Positions 24,282 to 33,022 of a DNA stretch of 64,000 bases are shown here, in pieces (the first letter of the stretch is position 1; each line of letters opens with the position of its first letter). The notes under the pieces are model-generated. The model saw nothing but the letters and a program-made list of their open reading frames with translations. It did not search any database and was not told where the DNA came from. The DNA is from Aliidongia dinghuensis (GTDB lineage Bacteria; Pseudomonadota; Alphaproteobacteria; ATCC43930; CGMCC-115725). Where the stretch lies: assembly GCF_014643535.1 (NCBI RefSeq), contig NZ_BMJQ01000003.1:186001-250000 (forward strand), read 5' to 3'. The translations under genes were made by a program, and so were the position numbers.

Positions 24282-24896
24282 ATGAAGTGGACCAGAACCA
24301 GCTTCGGCCTGGTGGCGGAACGGACCGGCGGCCCGTCGGCCGAATTTCTCGTGGCAATCATCGGCGGCGCCGGCGCGTCGCCGAACCTGCTGGATGCAGC
24401 CGACGCCTGGGCCGCGGCCCTGCCGTTTGGCGCCTTCGTCGTGTTCGAGGCTGAGGGCGACATCCCCATTCGGATCACCCGGTCGCTCGCCGGGCTGCCG
24501 ATCCCGAGCGGACGGCAATTGCTGGTCGGCATCGGCAAAGGCGGCGGCCTCTGCATCGACCGGGCGGTCGAGGTGCCAGCCGCCTGCACCGGTGTGCTCG
24601 TCTACGACCCGCCGGCGGCGCTTGCGACGGCCGCCGCCGCCCTCGACCGCAGGGTCAAGGTCCGCCTGGTCGGGCTCGGGTCCGACGATCCCGATCGCGA
24701 GCGGCTGCCCGGACTGCTGGTCCAGCGCCTGCGCTCGCTCGGCATCGACGCGCGCGCGACCCAGTTGCGCGAACGCAGGCTCGTGGGACCGGCGGTGCGG
24801 ATCGGCACCGCCTACCTCGCCGAGCTGTCCGCCGCGGCCCTCGACCCGCCGAAGCCTTTCTATCGGCCCAGTACCGCCGTCAAACTCGGAGACTGA
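24282..24896 (+). CDS. Degenerate alpha/beta-hydrolase (carboxylesterase/YpfH-like) leading RND efflux operon
   Basis: A 204-residue protein whose outline follows the phospholipase/carboxylesterase family: a first strand and oxyanion-like turn FLVAIIGGAGASPNLLDAAD, an elbow strand QLLVGIGKGGGLCIDRAVEVPAACTGVLVYDPP, and a late strand VRLVGLGSDDPDRERLPGLLVQRLRSLGI. At the elbow the nucleophile serine of GxSxG is Gly85 (GIGKG), and no histidine follows the acid strand. If the fold assignment is right it is a pseudoenzyme. Its stop overlaps the adaptor start, so it belongs to the efflux operon. The start is MKWTRTSFGL. Confidence 0.55.
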   Translation: MKWTRTSFGLVAERTGGPSAEFLVAIIGGAGASPNLLDAADAWAAALPFGAFVVFEAEGDIPIRITRSLAGLPIPSGRQLLVGIGKGGGLCIDRAVEVPAACTGVLVYDPPAALATAAAALDRRVKVRLVGLGSDDPDRERLPGLLVQRLRSLGIDARATQLRERRLVGPAVRIGTAYLAELSAAALDPPKPFYRPSTAVKLGD

Positions 24897-26092
24897 TGAT
24901 GCGCCGCAAGCTTCTCGTGCCGGCCCTCGCCATGGCCGGCGGCTTCTCCTTCGCCCTGCTGTCGCATGAACACGACGCAGTGGCCAAGGTCCCCGCCCCT
25001 GCCGTGACGCCAGCGCCCGTGCCCGTCACCGTGGCAACCGCTACGGCCGGCGACGTGCCGATCGAACTCGACGGTCTCGGCCGGGTCCAGGCGTTCAACA
25101 CGGTGACCGTCCGTACCCAGGTCGAGGGGCAGATCCAGCGCATCGCCTATACCCAGGGCCAGACCGTGCATAAGGGCGATCTGCTGGTGAAGATCGACCC
25201 ACGGCTCTATCAGGCCAAGCTCGAGCAGGACCAGGCGGCACTTGCCCGCGACAAGGCGCATCTGGCGAACGCGGAGGCCAACCTCAATCGCTACCTGCCG
25301 CTCGCCCATTCCGGCTTCGCGAGCGGCCAGCAGGTCGATACCCAACAGGCCATGGTGGCGCAGCAGCAGGCGACGCTGAAGGCCGACCAGGCGCAGATCG
25401 ACCAGGACCAGGTCGAGGTGGACTATACGGACATCGCCGCGCCGATCGACGGCGTCGCGGGCTTCCGTCTGGTCGATGAGGGCAACGTCGTCCATCCGAC
25501 GGATGCGAACGGGCTCGTGACCATCACGGAGGTCCAGCCGATCGCCGTGCTGTTCACGCTGCCCCAGGCGGATCTGCCCGAGATCCAGCAGCGCATGGCG
25601 GCGGCGGGCCAGACCGGCCTTGCGGTCGAGGCCTATTCCCAGGACGGCGCGCGGAAGCTCGACCAAGGCACGCTCGAGACCACCAACAATATGGTCGACG
25701 CCGCGAGCGGCACGATCACGCTGCGCGCCGATTTCCCGAACGCCGGGAAGCTCCTGTGGCCAGGCGAATTCGTCCAGGCCCGGCTCGTCCTCTCCGTCCG
25801 CCACGACGGCGTCGCCGTGCCGGCCGCCGTGGTCCAGCGCGGCCCGGCCGGCAGCTACGCCTGGGTCGTCGATCCAAGCGGGACCGCGATCATGCAGCCG
25901 ATCCAGGTCGCCCAGCTGGCCCATGGCCGGGCGCTCGTCACGTCGGGTCTCGCTCCCGGCCAGAAGGTGGTGACCGACGGGCAATACGGCCTTGAGCCGG
26001 GAACACGCGTCGCCGAGCAGACCGCGAACGAAGTCGCTAGTGCGGCCCCACTCAAGAATGCGCAAACCGACATGCTGGGGATCCAGCCATGA
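24896..26092 (+). CDS. RND efflux periplasmic adaptor subunit (HlyD/MdtA-like)
   Basis: A 398-residue membrane-fusion protein. An N-terminal anchor/signal (KLLVPALAMAGGFSFALL) is followed by the lipoyl half-motifs VRTQVEGQIQRIAYTQGQTVHKGDLLVKIDP. Next is a coiled-coil hairpin rich in Gln and Ala (residues about 105-170) and the second lipoyl half VDYTDIAAPIDGVAGFRLVDEGNVV. It links the inner-membrane pump to an outer-membrane channel. Its start overlaps the previous stop, and its own end overlaps the pump start. Confidence 0.95.
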   Translation: MMRRKLLVPALAMAGGFSFALLSHEHDAVAKVPAPAVTPAPVPVTVATATAGDVPIELDGLGRVQAFNTVTVRTQVEGQIQRIAYTQGQTVHKGDLLVKIDPRLYQAKLEQDQAALARDKAHLANAEANLNRYLPLAHSGFASGQQVDTQQAMVAQQQATLKADQAQIDQDQVEVDYTDIAAPIDGVAGFRLVDEGNVVHPTDANGLVTITEVQPIAVLFTLPQADLPEIQQRMAAAGQTGLAVEAYSQDGARKLDQGTLETTNNMVDAASGTITLRADFPNAGKLLWPGEFVQARLVLSVRHDGVAVPAAVVQRGPAGSYAWVVDPSGTAIMQPIQVAQLAHGRALVTSGLAPGQKVVTDGQYGLEPGTRVAEQTANEVASAAPLKNAQTDMLGIQP

Positions 26093-29000
26093 GCACAGAA
26101 ACCAGCCATACGGGCGGCCTGTCCGCCCCGTTCATCCGCCGCCCGATCGCGACGCTCATGCTGATGATCGGCGTCGTCCTCATCGGCATCATCGCTTACG
26201 GCACCCTGCCGGTCGCGGCGCTGCCGTCGGTCGATCTGCCGACGATCCAGGTGACGGCGCAGCTGCCGGGCGCCGATCCGGAGACCATGGCCTCGTCGGT
26301 CGCAACGCCGCTCGAGCGGCAGTTCGGCCAGATTCCGGGCCTGTCGCAGATGACGTCCGCGAGCGCCACCGGCTTCGCCCAGGTGACCCTGCAGTTCGAT
26401 GCCTCGCGCACGGTCGATTCCGCGGCGGGCGACGTCCAGGCCGCGATCAATGCCGCGGGCGGCGACCTGCCCAAGACCATGCCGACGCCGCCGACCTACC
26501 GCAAGACGAACCCGGCGGATACGCCGATCCTGATCCTGGCGCTGACCTCGGACACGCTGCCGCTGACCACGGTCGACGATTACGCCGAGAGCATCCTGGC
26601 CCAGAAGCTGTCGCAGGTGCCGGGCGTCGGCCTCGTCACGATCGGCGGGCAGCAGCAGCCGGCCATGCGGGTCGAGATCAACCCGCAGCAGCTGGCGGCC
26701 CAAGGGTTGGCGCTCGAGGACGTGCGAACGGCGCTCGCCGCCGTGACGGTCGACAATCCCAAGGGCACCCTCGAAGGCAAGCAGCAGGCCTATGCGCTGC
26801 AGACGAACGACCAGCTGACCAAGATTACCGATTTCAACAACGTGATCGTCGCCTACAAGAACGGCGCGCCGATCCGGGTCAAGGACATCGGCCATGCCGA
26901 GATCGGGCCGGCCAACGACGAGCTGGCAGCCTGGTACGGCCACGGCCGCGGCATCATTCTCGCGGTGCAGCGCCTGCCCGGTGCGAATGTCATCCAGACC
27001 GTCGACCGCATCAACCAGGAACTGCCGCAGCTCGAGGCCTCGCTGCCGCCGGCGATCAAGATTTCGCTCGTCTCCGACCGCACGACCACCATCCGCGCCT
27101 CGGTCGCCGACGTGCAGTTCACGCTGGCGCTGACCATCGGCCTCGTCGTGATGACGATCCTCGTCTTCCTGCGCAACCTGTGGGCGACAATCATCCCGGG
27201 CATCGCCGTGCCGCTGTCGATCGTCGGCACCTTCGCGGTCATGGCGGTGCTGGGCTATTCGCTCGACAACCTGTCGCTCATGGCGCTGTCGATCGCCGTC
27301 GGCTTCGTCGTCGACGACGCGATCGTCATGGTCGAGAACATCGTCCATCATCTGGAGCACGGCAAGAAACCGCTCGAGGCGGCGCTCGCGGGCGCCGGCG
27401 AGATCGGCTTCACCATCCTGTCGATCTCCGTCTCGCTCGTCGCCGTCTTCATCCCGCTCCTGCTGATGAACGGCGTGGTCGGCAAGCTCTTCCAGGAATT
27501 CGCCGTCACCGTCGCGGTCGCGATCGGCGTCTCCGCCTTCGTCTCGCTCACGCTGACGCCGATGCTGTGCGCCTATCTCCTGAAGCCGGTGCCGGCCGGC
27601 GGAGCGCGGCACGGCCTCGCCTACCGGCTGCTCGAGCGCGGCTTCGACCGGCTGGCGGCCGGCTATGACGCAGCCCTCACGCGGGCGCTCCGGCACCAGC
27701 GCACGATGCTCGTCGTCATGCTCGCGACGGTCACGCTCACTGGCTACCTGTTCGTCAGCATCCCCAAGGGCTTCTTCCCGCAGCAGGACACCGGCCTCAT
27801 CGCCGGCGTCACGGAGGCGGCGCAGGACGTGTCGTCTGAGGCGCTCGCCACCAAGCAGCAGCAGGTCGTGGACCTGGTGCTCAAGGACCCGGCCGTCGCC
27901 TCGGTCGCGAGCTACGTCGGGCCCGGCGGCACCAACCCCTCGCCGAACCAGGGCCGCCTGTTCATCGCGCTGAAGCCCCGGGGCCAGCGCGGGCCGCACG
28001 CGAGCGCCGACGAGGTGATCCGGCGCCTCAGCCGGCAGCTCGAGGGTGTTACTGGCATCCATCTCTACATGCAGGCGTCCCAGGACATCACGATCGGCGG
28101 CCGGGTCGCCAAGACGCAGTACCAGTACACGCTGACCGACGTGAATGCCGGGGAGCTCGCGAGCTGGGCGCCGAAGGTCGTCGCCGCCGTCGCCAAGCTC
28201 AAGAGCGTCGCCGCCGTCACGAGCGACCAGCAGAGTGCCGGCCTACAGTTCTCGATCGCGATCGATCGCGACGCGGCCTCGCGCCTGGGAATCCAGCCGC
28301 AGGACATCGACAACGCGCTCGACGACGCCTTCGGCCAGCGCGTGGTGACCAAGGTCTTCACCTCGCTCAACCAGTATTACGTGATCCTGGAGGTCGACCC
28401 GGCCTTCCGGCACGGACCGGATGCGCTCACGTCGATCTACCTGCGCTCGTCGGCGGGCGCGCCCGTGCCGCTCGACCAGGTCGCGCATCCGACGGCAACC
28501 ACGGCGCCGCTGCTGGTCAACCACCAGGGACAGTTCCCGTCGGTCACCGTCTCGTTCAACCTGGCGCCGGGCAGCTCGATCGGCACGGCGGTCACCGATG
28601 TCCAGCAGACCGTCGCGGCCCTGCACCTGCCGCGCAGCATCCAGGCGTCGTTCCAGGGCACGGCGCATGCCTATGAGACGGCGCTCGCCGGCCAGCCGGC
28701 GCTGATCGCCGCGGCGCTGGCCGCGGTCTACCTGATCCTGGGCATGCTCTACGAGAGCGCCATCCACCCGGTCACGATCCTCTCCACCTTGCCGTCGGCC
28801 GGCCTGGGCGCGCTCCTGACCTTGATGGCCGCCGGCATGCCGCTCGACGTTATCGGCATCATCGGCATCGTGCTCTTGATCGGCATCGTGAAGAAGAACG
28901 GCATCATGATGGTCGATTTCGCGCTCGCCGCCGAGCGCGAGGGCAAGACGCCGCTCGAGGCCGTCCATGCCGCCTGCCTCTCGCGCTTCCGGCCGATCCT

Positions 29001-29238
29001 GATGACGACGATGTGCGCGATCCTGGGCGGCATCCCGCTCATGGTCGGCACCGGCACCGGCTCGGAAATCCGCCAGCCGCTGGGCTATGCCATGGTCGGC
29101 GGCCTGGCGGTGAGCCAGGTGCTGACCCTGTTCACGACGCCGGTCGTCTACCTCTACATGGGCCGGCTGGAGCAGGCCGTGGGACGGCTGCGCGCGCTTC
29201 TGCGGCAGCTCGTCCGACGCCGGCCGTCCGCGGCTTGA
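26089..29238 (+). CDS. RND multidrug efflux transporter permease (MdtB/AcrB-like)
   Basis: A 1049-residue, 12-helix proton-driven pump of full family length. It opens LSAPFIRRPIATLMLMIGVVLIGIIAYGTLPVAALPSVD. The proton-relay aspartates are in SIAVGFVVDDAIVMVENIVHH, and the partner lysine is in LLIGIVKKNGIMMVDFAL. The periplasmic porter and docking domains lie between helices 1-2 and 7-8. It forms the efflux unit with the adaptor upstream. No outer-membrane channel gene follows, so a TolC-like protein from elsewhere is expected. Substrates are unknown. Confidence 0.96.
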   Translation: MSTETSHTGGLSAPFIRRPIATLMLMIGVVLIGIIAYGTLPVAALPSVDLPTIQVTAQLPGADPETMASSVATPLERQFGQIPGLSQMTSASATGFAQVTLQFDASRTVDSAAGDVQAAINAAGGDLPKTMPTPPTYRKTNPADTPILILALTSDTLPLTTVDDYAESILAQKLSQVPGVGLVTIGGQQQPAMRVEINPQQLAAQGLALEDVRTALAAVTVDNPKGTLEGKQQAYALQTNDQLTKITDFNNVIVAYKNGAPIRVKDIGHAEIGPANDELAAWYGHGRGIILAVQRLPGANVIQTVDRINQELPQLEASLPPAIKISLVSDRTTTIRASVADVQFTLALTIGLVVMTILVFLRNLWATIIPGIAVPLSIVGTFAVMAVLGYSLDNLSLMALSIAVGFVVDDAIVMVENIVHHLEHGKKPLEAALAGAGEIGFTILSISVSLVAVFIPLLLMNGVVGKLFQEFAVTVAVAIGVSAFVSLTLTPMLCAYLLKPVPAGGARHGLAYRLLERGFDRLAAGYDAALTRALRHQRTMLVVMLATVTLTGYLFVSIPKGFFPQQDTGLIAGVTEAAQDVSSEALATKQQQVVDLVLKDPAVASVASYVGPGGTNPSPNQGRLFIALKPRGQRGPHASADEVIRRLSRQLEGVTGIHLYMQASQDITIGGRVAKTQYQYTLTDVNAGELASWAPKVVAAVAKLKSVAAVTSDQQSAGLQFSIAIDRDAASRLGIQPQDIDNALDDAFGQRVVTKVFTSLNQYYVILEVDPAFRHGPDALTSIYLRSSAGAPVPLDQVAHPTATTAPLLVNHQGQFPSVTVSFNLAPGSSIGTAVTDVQQTVAALHLPRSIQASFQGTAHAYETALAGQPALIAAALAAVYLILGMLYESAIHPVTILSTLPSAGLGALLTLMAAGMPLDVIGIIGIVLLIGIVKKNGIMMVDFALAAEREGKTPLEAVHAACLSRFRPILMTTMCAILGGIPLMVGTGTGSEIRQPLGYAMVGGLAVSQVLTLFTTPVVYLYMGRLEQAVGRLRALLRQLVRRRPSAA

Positions 29239-29251
29239 GCCGGCCCGTCTA

Positions 29252-29647
29252 TCAGGCCGGATGGGCCGCGAACACCTCCTTCGCCGCGAACAGGCCGTTG
29301 AGTGCCGCGGGGAAGCCGGCATAGACCGCCATCTGCATGATGGTCTCGACGATCTCCTCGCGGCCGAGCCCGACATTGAGGCCGGCCGCGATATGGACCT
29401 TGAGCTGGGGTGCGGCATTGCCGAGCGCGGTCAGCGCCGCGATGGTCGCGATCTCGCGGCTTCTCAAGTCCAGGCCCGGGCGCGAATAGATGTCGCCGAA
29501 CGGGAACTCCAGGAGATAGCGGGCGAAATCGGGCGCGATGTCGGCAAGCGCGTCGATCACCTTCTGCCCGCCCGCGCCGTCGATCTCAGCGAGGGCGCGC
29601 TGCCCCCGCTCGAACCGGTCGTTGGTCTCGTAGTGCGTCTGCGTCAT
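29252..29647 (-). CDS. Carboxymuconolactone decarboxylase family protein
   Basis: A 131-residue protein of the CMD/AhpD-like fold: FARYLLEFPFGDIYSRPGLDLRSREIATIAALTALGNAAPQLKVHIAAGLNVGLGREEIVETIMQMAVYAGFPAALNGL. The AhpD CxxC motif is absent, so it is closer to gamma-carboxymuconolactone decarboxylase than to the redox subgroup. The start MTQTHYETNDRFERG at 29647 lies inside the 3' end of the upstream MerR gene, a 62-base overlap. It is probably under control of that regulator. The true substrate is not certain. Confidence 0.88.
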   Translation of the reverse strand: MTQTHYETNDRFERGQRALAEIDGAGGQKVIDALADIAPDFARYLLEFPFGDIYSRPGLDLRSREIATIAALTALGNAAPQLKVHIAAGLNVGLGREEIVETIMQMAVYAGFPAALNGLFAAKEVFAAHPA

Positions 29648-30008
29648 GGCTCTGCTCCATCCGATCGTCGTCGGCATAGCCGGCGATCTTGTCATCCAGG
29701 ACGGCAAGGCAGGCCTGAAGCTCGGCCACATGGGCGCGGACCTGGTCCCGATGCCGTTCGAGCAACTCCCGTCGCTCGGCATTGGTCTCCGGCCCCCGGG
29801 CCCGCAGCTGGGCGTAGCGCACCATCTCGCGGATCGGCATCGCGGTCGTCTTGAGACGCCCGATGAACTCGACCCACGGCAGGATGCTCACGTCATAGTC
29901 CCGCTGGCTCGACGTGCGCGGCACGCGCGGCAACAGCCCGATCCGCTCGTAATAGCGGATCGTGTAGGTGCTGAGGCCGGTACGCCGGGCGAGATCGCCG
30001 ATCTTCAT
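29586..30008 (-). CDS. MerR-family transcriptional regulator
   Basis: A 140-residue regulator. The winged HTH is MKIGDLARRTGLSTYTIRYYERIGLLPRVPRTSSQRDYD. A coiled-coil dimer helix follows (ERRELLERHRDQVRAHVAELQACLAVLDDKIAGY). No cysteine ligands of metal-sensing MerR are present, so it is of the type that senses organic compounds or stress. The last ~20 codons overlap the start of the carboxymuconolactone decarboxylase gene, which is the likely target. Confidence 0.9.
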   Translation of the reverse strand: MKIGDLARRTGLSTYTIRYYERIGLLPRVPRTSSQRDYDVSILPWVEFIGRLKTTAMPIREMVRYAQLRARGPETNAERRELLERHRDQVRAHVAELQACLAVLDDKIAGYADDDRMEQSHDADALRDQRPVRAGAARPR

Positions 30009-30066
30009 GCTCTACCTTGTTTCCGTCACGACGCTGGGACTTCTACAAGTTAGAGCGCGCTCTAAG

Positions 30067-30708
30067 TCAAGCGGTTGTTTTCGTCGGCACATCGCCGAGC
30101 GCTGCCGCGATCAGCACGCGCCCGGCGGACGCGAGCGCCTTGGCCGGCCCGTCGGCGCCCAAGGCCTGGCCCGCCGTGTAGGCGCCGTCGATGACGAGCT
30201 GCAGCTGGTCGGCGAGCGTCTGCGGGTCGCGCACGCCCGCACCCTCGGCCATGGCGCGGAGCCGCTCGTTCACCCGATGCTTGTGCGCACGGATGACCGC
30301 ATCGGCCGGCAGGGCCGAGCCCGGGAACTCCGTCGCGGTATTGAGGAACGGGCAGCCACGGTACGCTTCCGACACCGTCCGGCGGGTGATCGCATCGAGC
30401 AGGGCTTCGAGCTGCGCCCGCGGATCGTCCGGATATGCTGCGACCGTGCGGTCCCAGCGCTCCCAGAACTCGAGATTGCGCCGTTCCAGATAGGCTGCGA
30501 CCAGATCGTCTTTGGACGGAAAGGCGCGATAGAGGCTCATCTTGGCGACGCCCGCGGCGGCGATGATCGTGTCGATGCCGACCGCGCGCACGCCCTGGTG
30601 ATAGAACAGCTCGCTCGCGACGTTCAGGATCCGCTCGCGCGCAGAGAGCTTGTCGGCGAGCTTGTCGGCGGAAGGCGCTTCGGGCGCCAGTTTGCGGGAT
30701 ACGCTCAT
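30067..30708 (-). CDS. TetR-family transcriptional regulator
   Basis: A 213-residue repressor-type protein with the HTH ARERILNVASELFYHQGVRAVGIDTIIAAAGVAKMSLYRAFPSKDDLVAAYL. The C-terminal part (RGCPFLNTATEFPGSALPADAVIRAHK) is typical of a subgroup that controls drug or solvent exporters. It is divergent from the MFS gene at 30775 with 66 bases between, containing a palindrome-like stretch ACAGACCTGTCT. The start MSVSRKLAPEAP at 30708 is preferred over a longer in-frame GTG-type extension. Confidence 0.9.
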   Translation of the reverse strand: MSVSRKLAPEAPSADKLADKLSARERILNVASELFYHQGVRAVGIDTIIAAAGVAKMSLYRAFPSKDDLVAAYLERRNLEFWERWDRTVAAYPDDPRAQLEALLDAITRRTVSEAYRGCPFLNTATEFPGSALPADAVIRAHKHRVNERLRAMAEGAGVRDPQTLADQLQLVIDGAYTAGQALGADGPAKALASAGRVLIAAALGDVPTKTTA

Positions 30709-30744
30709 GCCACTACCGATTTGTGATCTTCGCTGTTGACATGA

Positions 30745-30758
30745 TACAGACCTGTCTC
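30745..30758. promoter_or_regulatory. Candidate TetR operator between TetR and MFS genes
   Basis: ACAGACCTGTCT lies in the 66-base divergent region; AGACCTGTCT forms a near-symmetric core. A perfect TTGACA (30736-30741) points to the MFS gene, though no good -10 follows. Binding by the TetR protein is inferred from position. Confidence 0.4.
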
Positions 30759-30774
30759 TCACATTACCAGCGCA

Positions 30775-32088
30775 ATGAGCCGAAACTCTGAAGGCTGGTC
30801 CCTCATGCGTTCAAAGCGTCTGCATTACGGCTGGATCGTCGCCGCCATCACTTTTCTGACCTTGTTGGCCGCGGCCGGCGTGCGCTCGACGCCGAGCGTA
30901 CTGATGGTGCCGCTCGAGAGTGAATTCCACTGGAGCCGCGCCACGATTTCAAGCGCGGTCGCGGTCAATATCCTGCTCTACGGCCTGATGGGCCCCTTCG
31001 CCGCCGCCATCATGGAGCGGTTCGGCATCCGCCGCACGATGGTCTCAGCGCTCACCGTCATCGCCTTTGGCGTCGCCATGACGCCGCTCATGACCGAGCC
31101 CTGGCAGCTCATCCTGCTGTGGGGCGTCGTGGTCGGCAGCGGCACGGGCGTCACAGCCATGGTGCTGGGCGCCACCGTCGTCGCCCATTGGTTCACCGAA
31201 CGGCGCGGGCTCGTCATGGGCATCCTGACCGCCAGCACGGCGACCGGGCAGCTCGTGTTCCTGCCGATGCTGGCAAGCTTCGCCGATGCCTATGGCTGGC
31301 GCTCGGTCTCGCTCACGGTTGCCGGCGTCTCGGCCGTGATGGTGCCGGTCGTGGCGCTGTTCATGCGCAACCGGCCGGGCGACCTGGGCTTGCGCCCCTA
31401 TGGCGAGCCCGAAGGCACCGAGCCGCCGGTCCATGTTGCCGGCAACCCGTTCACCCGTGCGATCAATGCGCTCATCGCCGGCTTCCGCTCGCGTGACTTC
31501 TGGCTGCTGGCCGGCAGCTTCTTCGTGTGCGGCGCCAGCACCAACGGGCTCATCGGGACCCATCTCATTCCGGCCTGCGTCGACCACGGCATCCCCGAGG
31601 TAACCGGCGCCAGCCTGCTCGCCGCCATGGGCATCTTCGACTTCTTCGGCACGACGCTGTCCGGCTGGCTCAGCGACCGCTGGGACAACCGCTATCTGCT
31701 CGCCTGGTACTACGGGCTGCGCGGCCTGTCTCTCCTGTTCCTGCCCTTCTCGTTCGATCTGAGCTTCGCGGGCCTGTCGATCTTCGCCGTGTTCTATGGG
31801 CTCGACTGGATCGCGACCGTGCCGCCGACGGTCCGGCTTGCGACCAATGCGTTCGGCAAGGAGAACGTCGGCATCATGTTCGGCTGGATCGGCGCCGCCC
31901 ACCAGCTGGGCGCCTCGTTCGCAGCCTATGGCGCGGGCCTGCTCAGGACCGACCTCGGCTCCTATACCCAGGCCTTCATGATCTCGGGCGCGCTCTGCGT
32001 CGGCGCCTCGGTCATGGTGCTGTTCATCGGCCTGAAGCGTGGCCGGGACGAGGGCGAGCTGCGGCCGATCGCCATCCCGGCCGAGTGA
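30775..32088 (+). CDS. MFS transporter
   Basis: A 437-residue, 12-helix major facilitator protein of the monocarboxylate/oxalate-formate-like group: LHYGWIVAAITFLTLLAAAGVRSTPSVLMVPLESEFHWSRATISSAVAVNILLYGLMGPFAAAIMERFGIRR, then LSGWLSDRWDNRYLLAWYYGLRG. The start could be ATG 30775 or 30805 (MRSKRLHYGW). It is probably repressed by the divergent TetR protein. A strong stem-loop follows at 32099-32142. The substrate is unknown. Confidence 0.9.
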   Translation: MSRNSEGWSLMRSKRLHYGWIVAAITFLTLLAAAGVRSTPSVLMVPLESEFHWSRATISSAVAVNILLYGLMGPFAAAIMERFGIRRTMVSALTVIAFGVAMTPLMTEPWQLILLWGVVVGSGTGVTAMVLGATVVAHWFTERRGLVMGILTASTATGQLVFLPMLASFADAYGWRSVSLTVAGVSAVMVPVVALFMRNRPGDLGLRPYGEPEGTEPPVHVAGNPFTRAINALIAGFRSRDFWLLAGSFFVCGASTNGLIGTHLIPACVDHGIPEVTGASLLAAMGIFDFFGTTLSGWLSDRWDNRYLLAWYYGLRGLSLLFLPFSFDLSFAGLSIFAVFYGLDWIATVPPTVRLATNAFGKENVGIMFGWIGAAHQLGASFAAYGAGLLRTDLGSYTQAFMISGALCVGASVMVLFIGLKRGRDEGELRPIAIPAE

Positions 32089-32098
32089 CGATTACGAC

Positions 32099-32142
32099 AG
32101 GGCGGCGCCGTCGCGCACTTGCCGCGCGGCCGGCGCCGCCCT
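32099..32142 (+). terminator. Stem-loop terminator after the MFS gene
   Basis: AGGGCGGCGCCG (32099-32110) pairs perfectly with CGGCGCCGCCCT (32131-32142) over a 20-base loop and is followed by ATCTTCTT. It separates the MFS gene from the chromate operon. Confidence 0.65.
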
Positions 32143-32237
32143 ATCTTCTTGCGCATGGGGGAATGCAGGCTCCCCTTTAGACGATCGTCGTCCAAGCTCT
32201 GCTTCAACCACCGCCGCCCCGCGGCGTGGAGGGAGCT

Positions 32238-33011
32238 ATGGACGTTTCGGTCTGTCCCGAAGACCTTCAGCAATCGCGGGGCGCCTTTCCGCCACCGCTC
32301 GTCATCGACGTGCGGCCGAACGAGGCGTTCGCGGCCTGGCACCAGATGCTGCCGGGTGCCATCCGGCGCGACCCCGACGAGCTTCCAGAGTGGGTCGGCG
32401 CGATCGAGATCGGCCGGCCGATCGTCGTCTATGGCGTCCAGGGGCGCGAGGTCAGCCAAGTGGCCGCGACGGCGCTCCGCGAGCGCGGGTTCGTTGCCCA
32501 GTTCCTCAAGGAGGGCATCCAGGGCTGGCTCGATCGCGGCTTCCCGCTGCGGCCGGTCGAGGATCCGTCGCTCTGGGTCACGCGCGAGCGGCCGAAGGTC
32601 GACCGCATCGCCTGCCCGTGGCTGATCCGCCGGTTCATCGATCCGGACGCGCGCTTCCTCTATGTCCCGGCAGACGCGGTGCTGGCGGCCGCCGCCGCGA
32701 CCGGCGCCACCCCCTATGACATCCCCGGCGTCGAGCTTGGCCATCACGGCGACGAATGCAGCTTCGACGCCATCCGCCATCGCTATCGGCTCGAGGCGCC
32801 CGAACTCGATGCGCCGGGGCTCGACCGGCTGGCGACGATCGTTCGCGGCGCCGACACGGGCCGGCCCGATCTGGTACCGGAGGCGGCAGGCCTGCTCGCC
32901 GTGTCGCGCGGCCTGTCCGCCGTCTTCGACGATGACCATCGCCAACTGCGCCACGGGCTCGTCGTCTATGACGCACTCTACGCCGCATGCCGCGCCGGAT
33001 CGTTGTCGTGA
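32238..33011 (+). CDS. Chromate resistance protein: rhodanese-like domain fused to ChrB domain
   Basis: A 257-residue two-domain protein. Residues about 10-110 are rhodanese-like (VIDVRPNEAF, PIVVYGVQGREVSQ), but the catalytic cysteine of the VYC loop is Gly66. Residues about 115-255 are the ChrB C-terminal domain (RPKVDRIACPWLIRRFIDPDARFLYVP, HHGDECSFDAI). It lies directly before chrA. ChrB-type proteins regulate chr operons or help chromate detoxification. A GGAGGGAG site supports ATG 32238. Sulfurtransferase activity is unlikely without the cysteine. Confidence 0.88.
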   Translation: MDVSVCPEDLQQSRGAFPPPLVIDVRPNEAFAAWHQMLPGAIRRDPDELPEWVGAIEIGRPIVVYGVQGREVSQVAATALRERGFVAQFLKEGIQGWLDRGFPLRPVEDPSLWVTRERPKVDRIACPWLIRRFIDPDARFLYVPADAVLAAAAATGATPYDIPGVELGHHGDECSFDAIRHRYRLEAPELDAPGLDRLATIVRGADTGRPDLVPEAAGLLAVSRGLSAVFDDDHRQLRHGLVVYDALYAACRAGSLS

Positions 33012-33022
33012 GCGAGATAGGC

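Noticed and set aside
25855..28062. 735-codon open frame antisense to the RND pump genes
   Set aside because: Spans the boundary of two certain genes on the other strand and has low-complexity composition.
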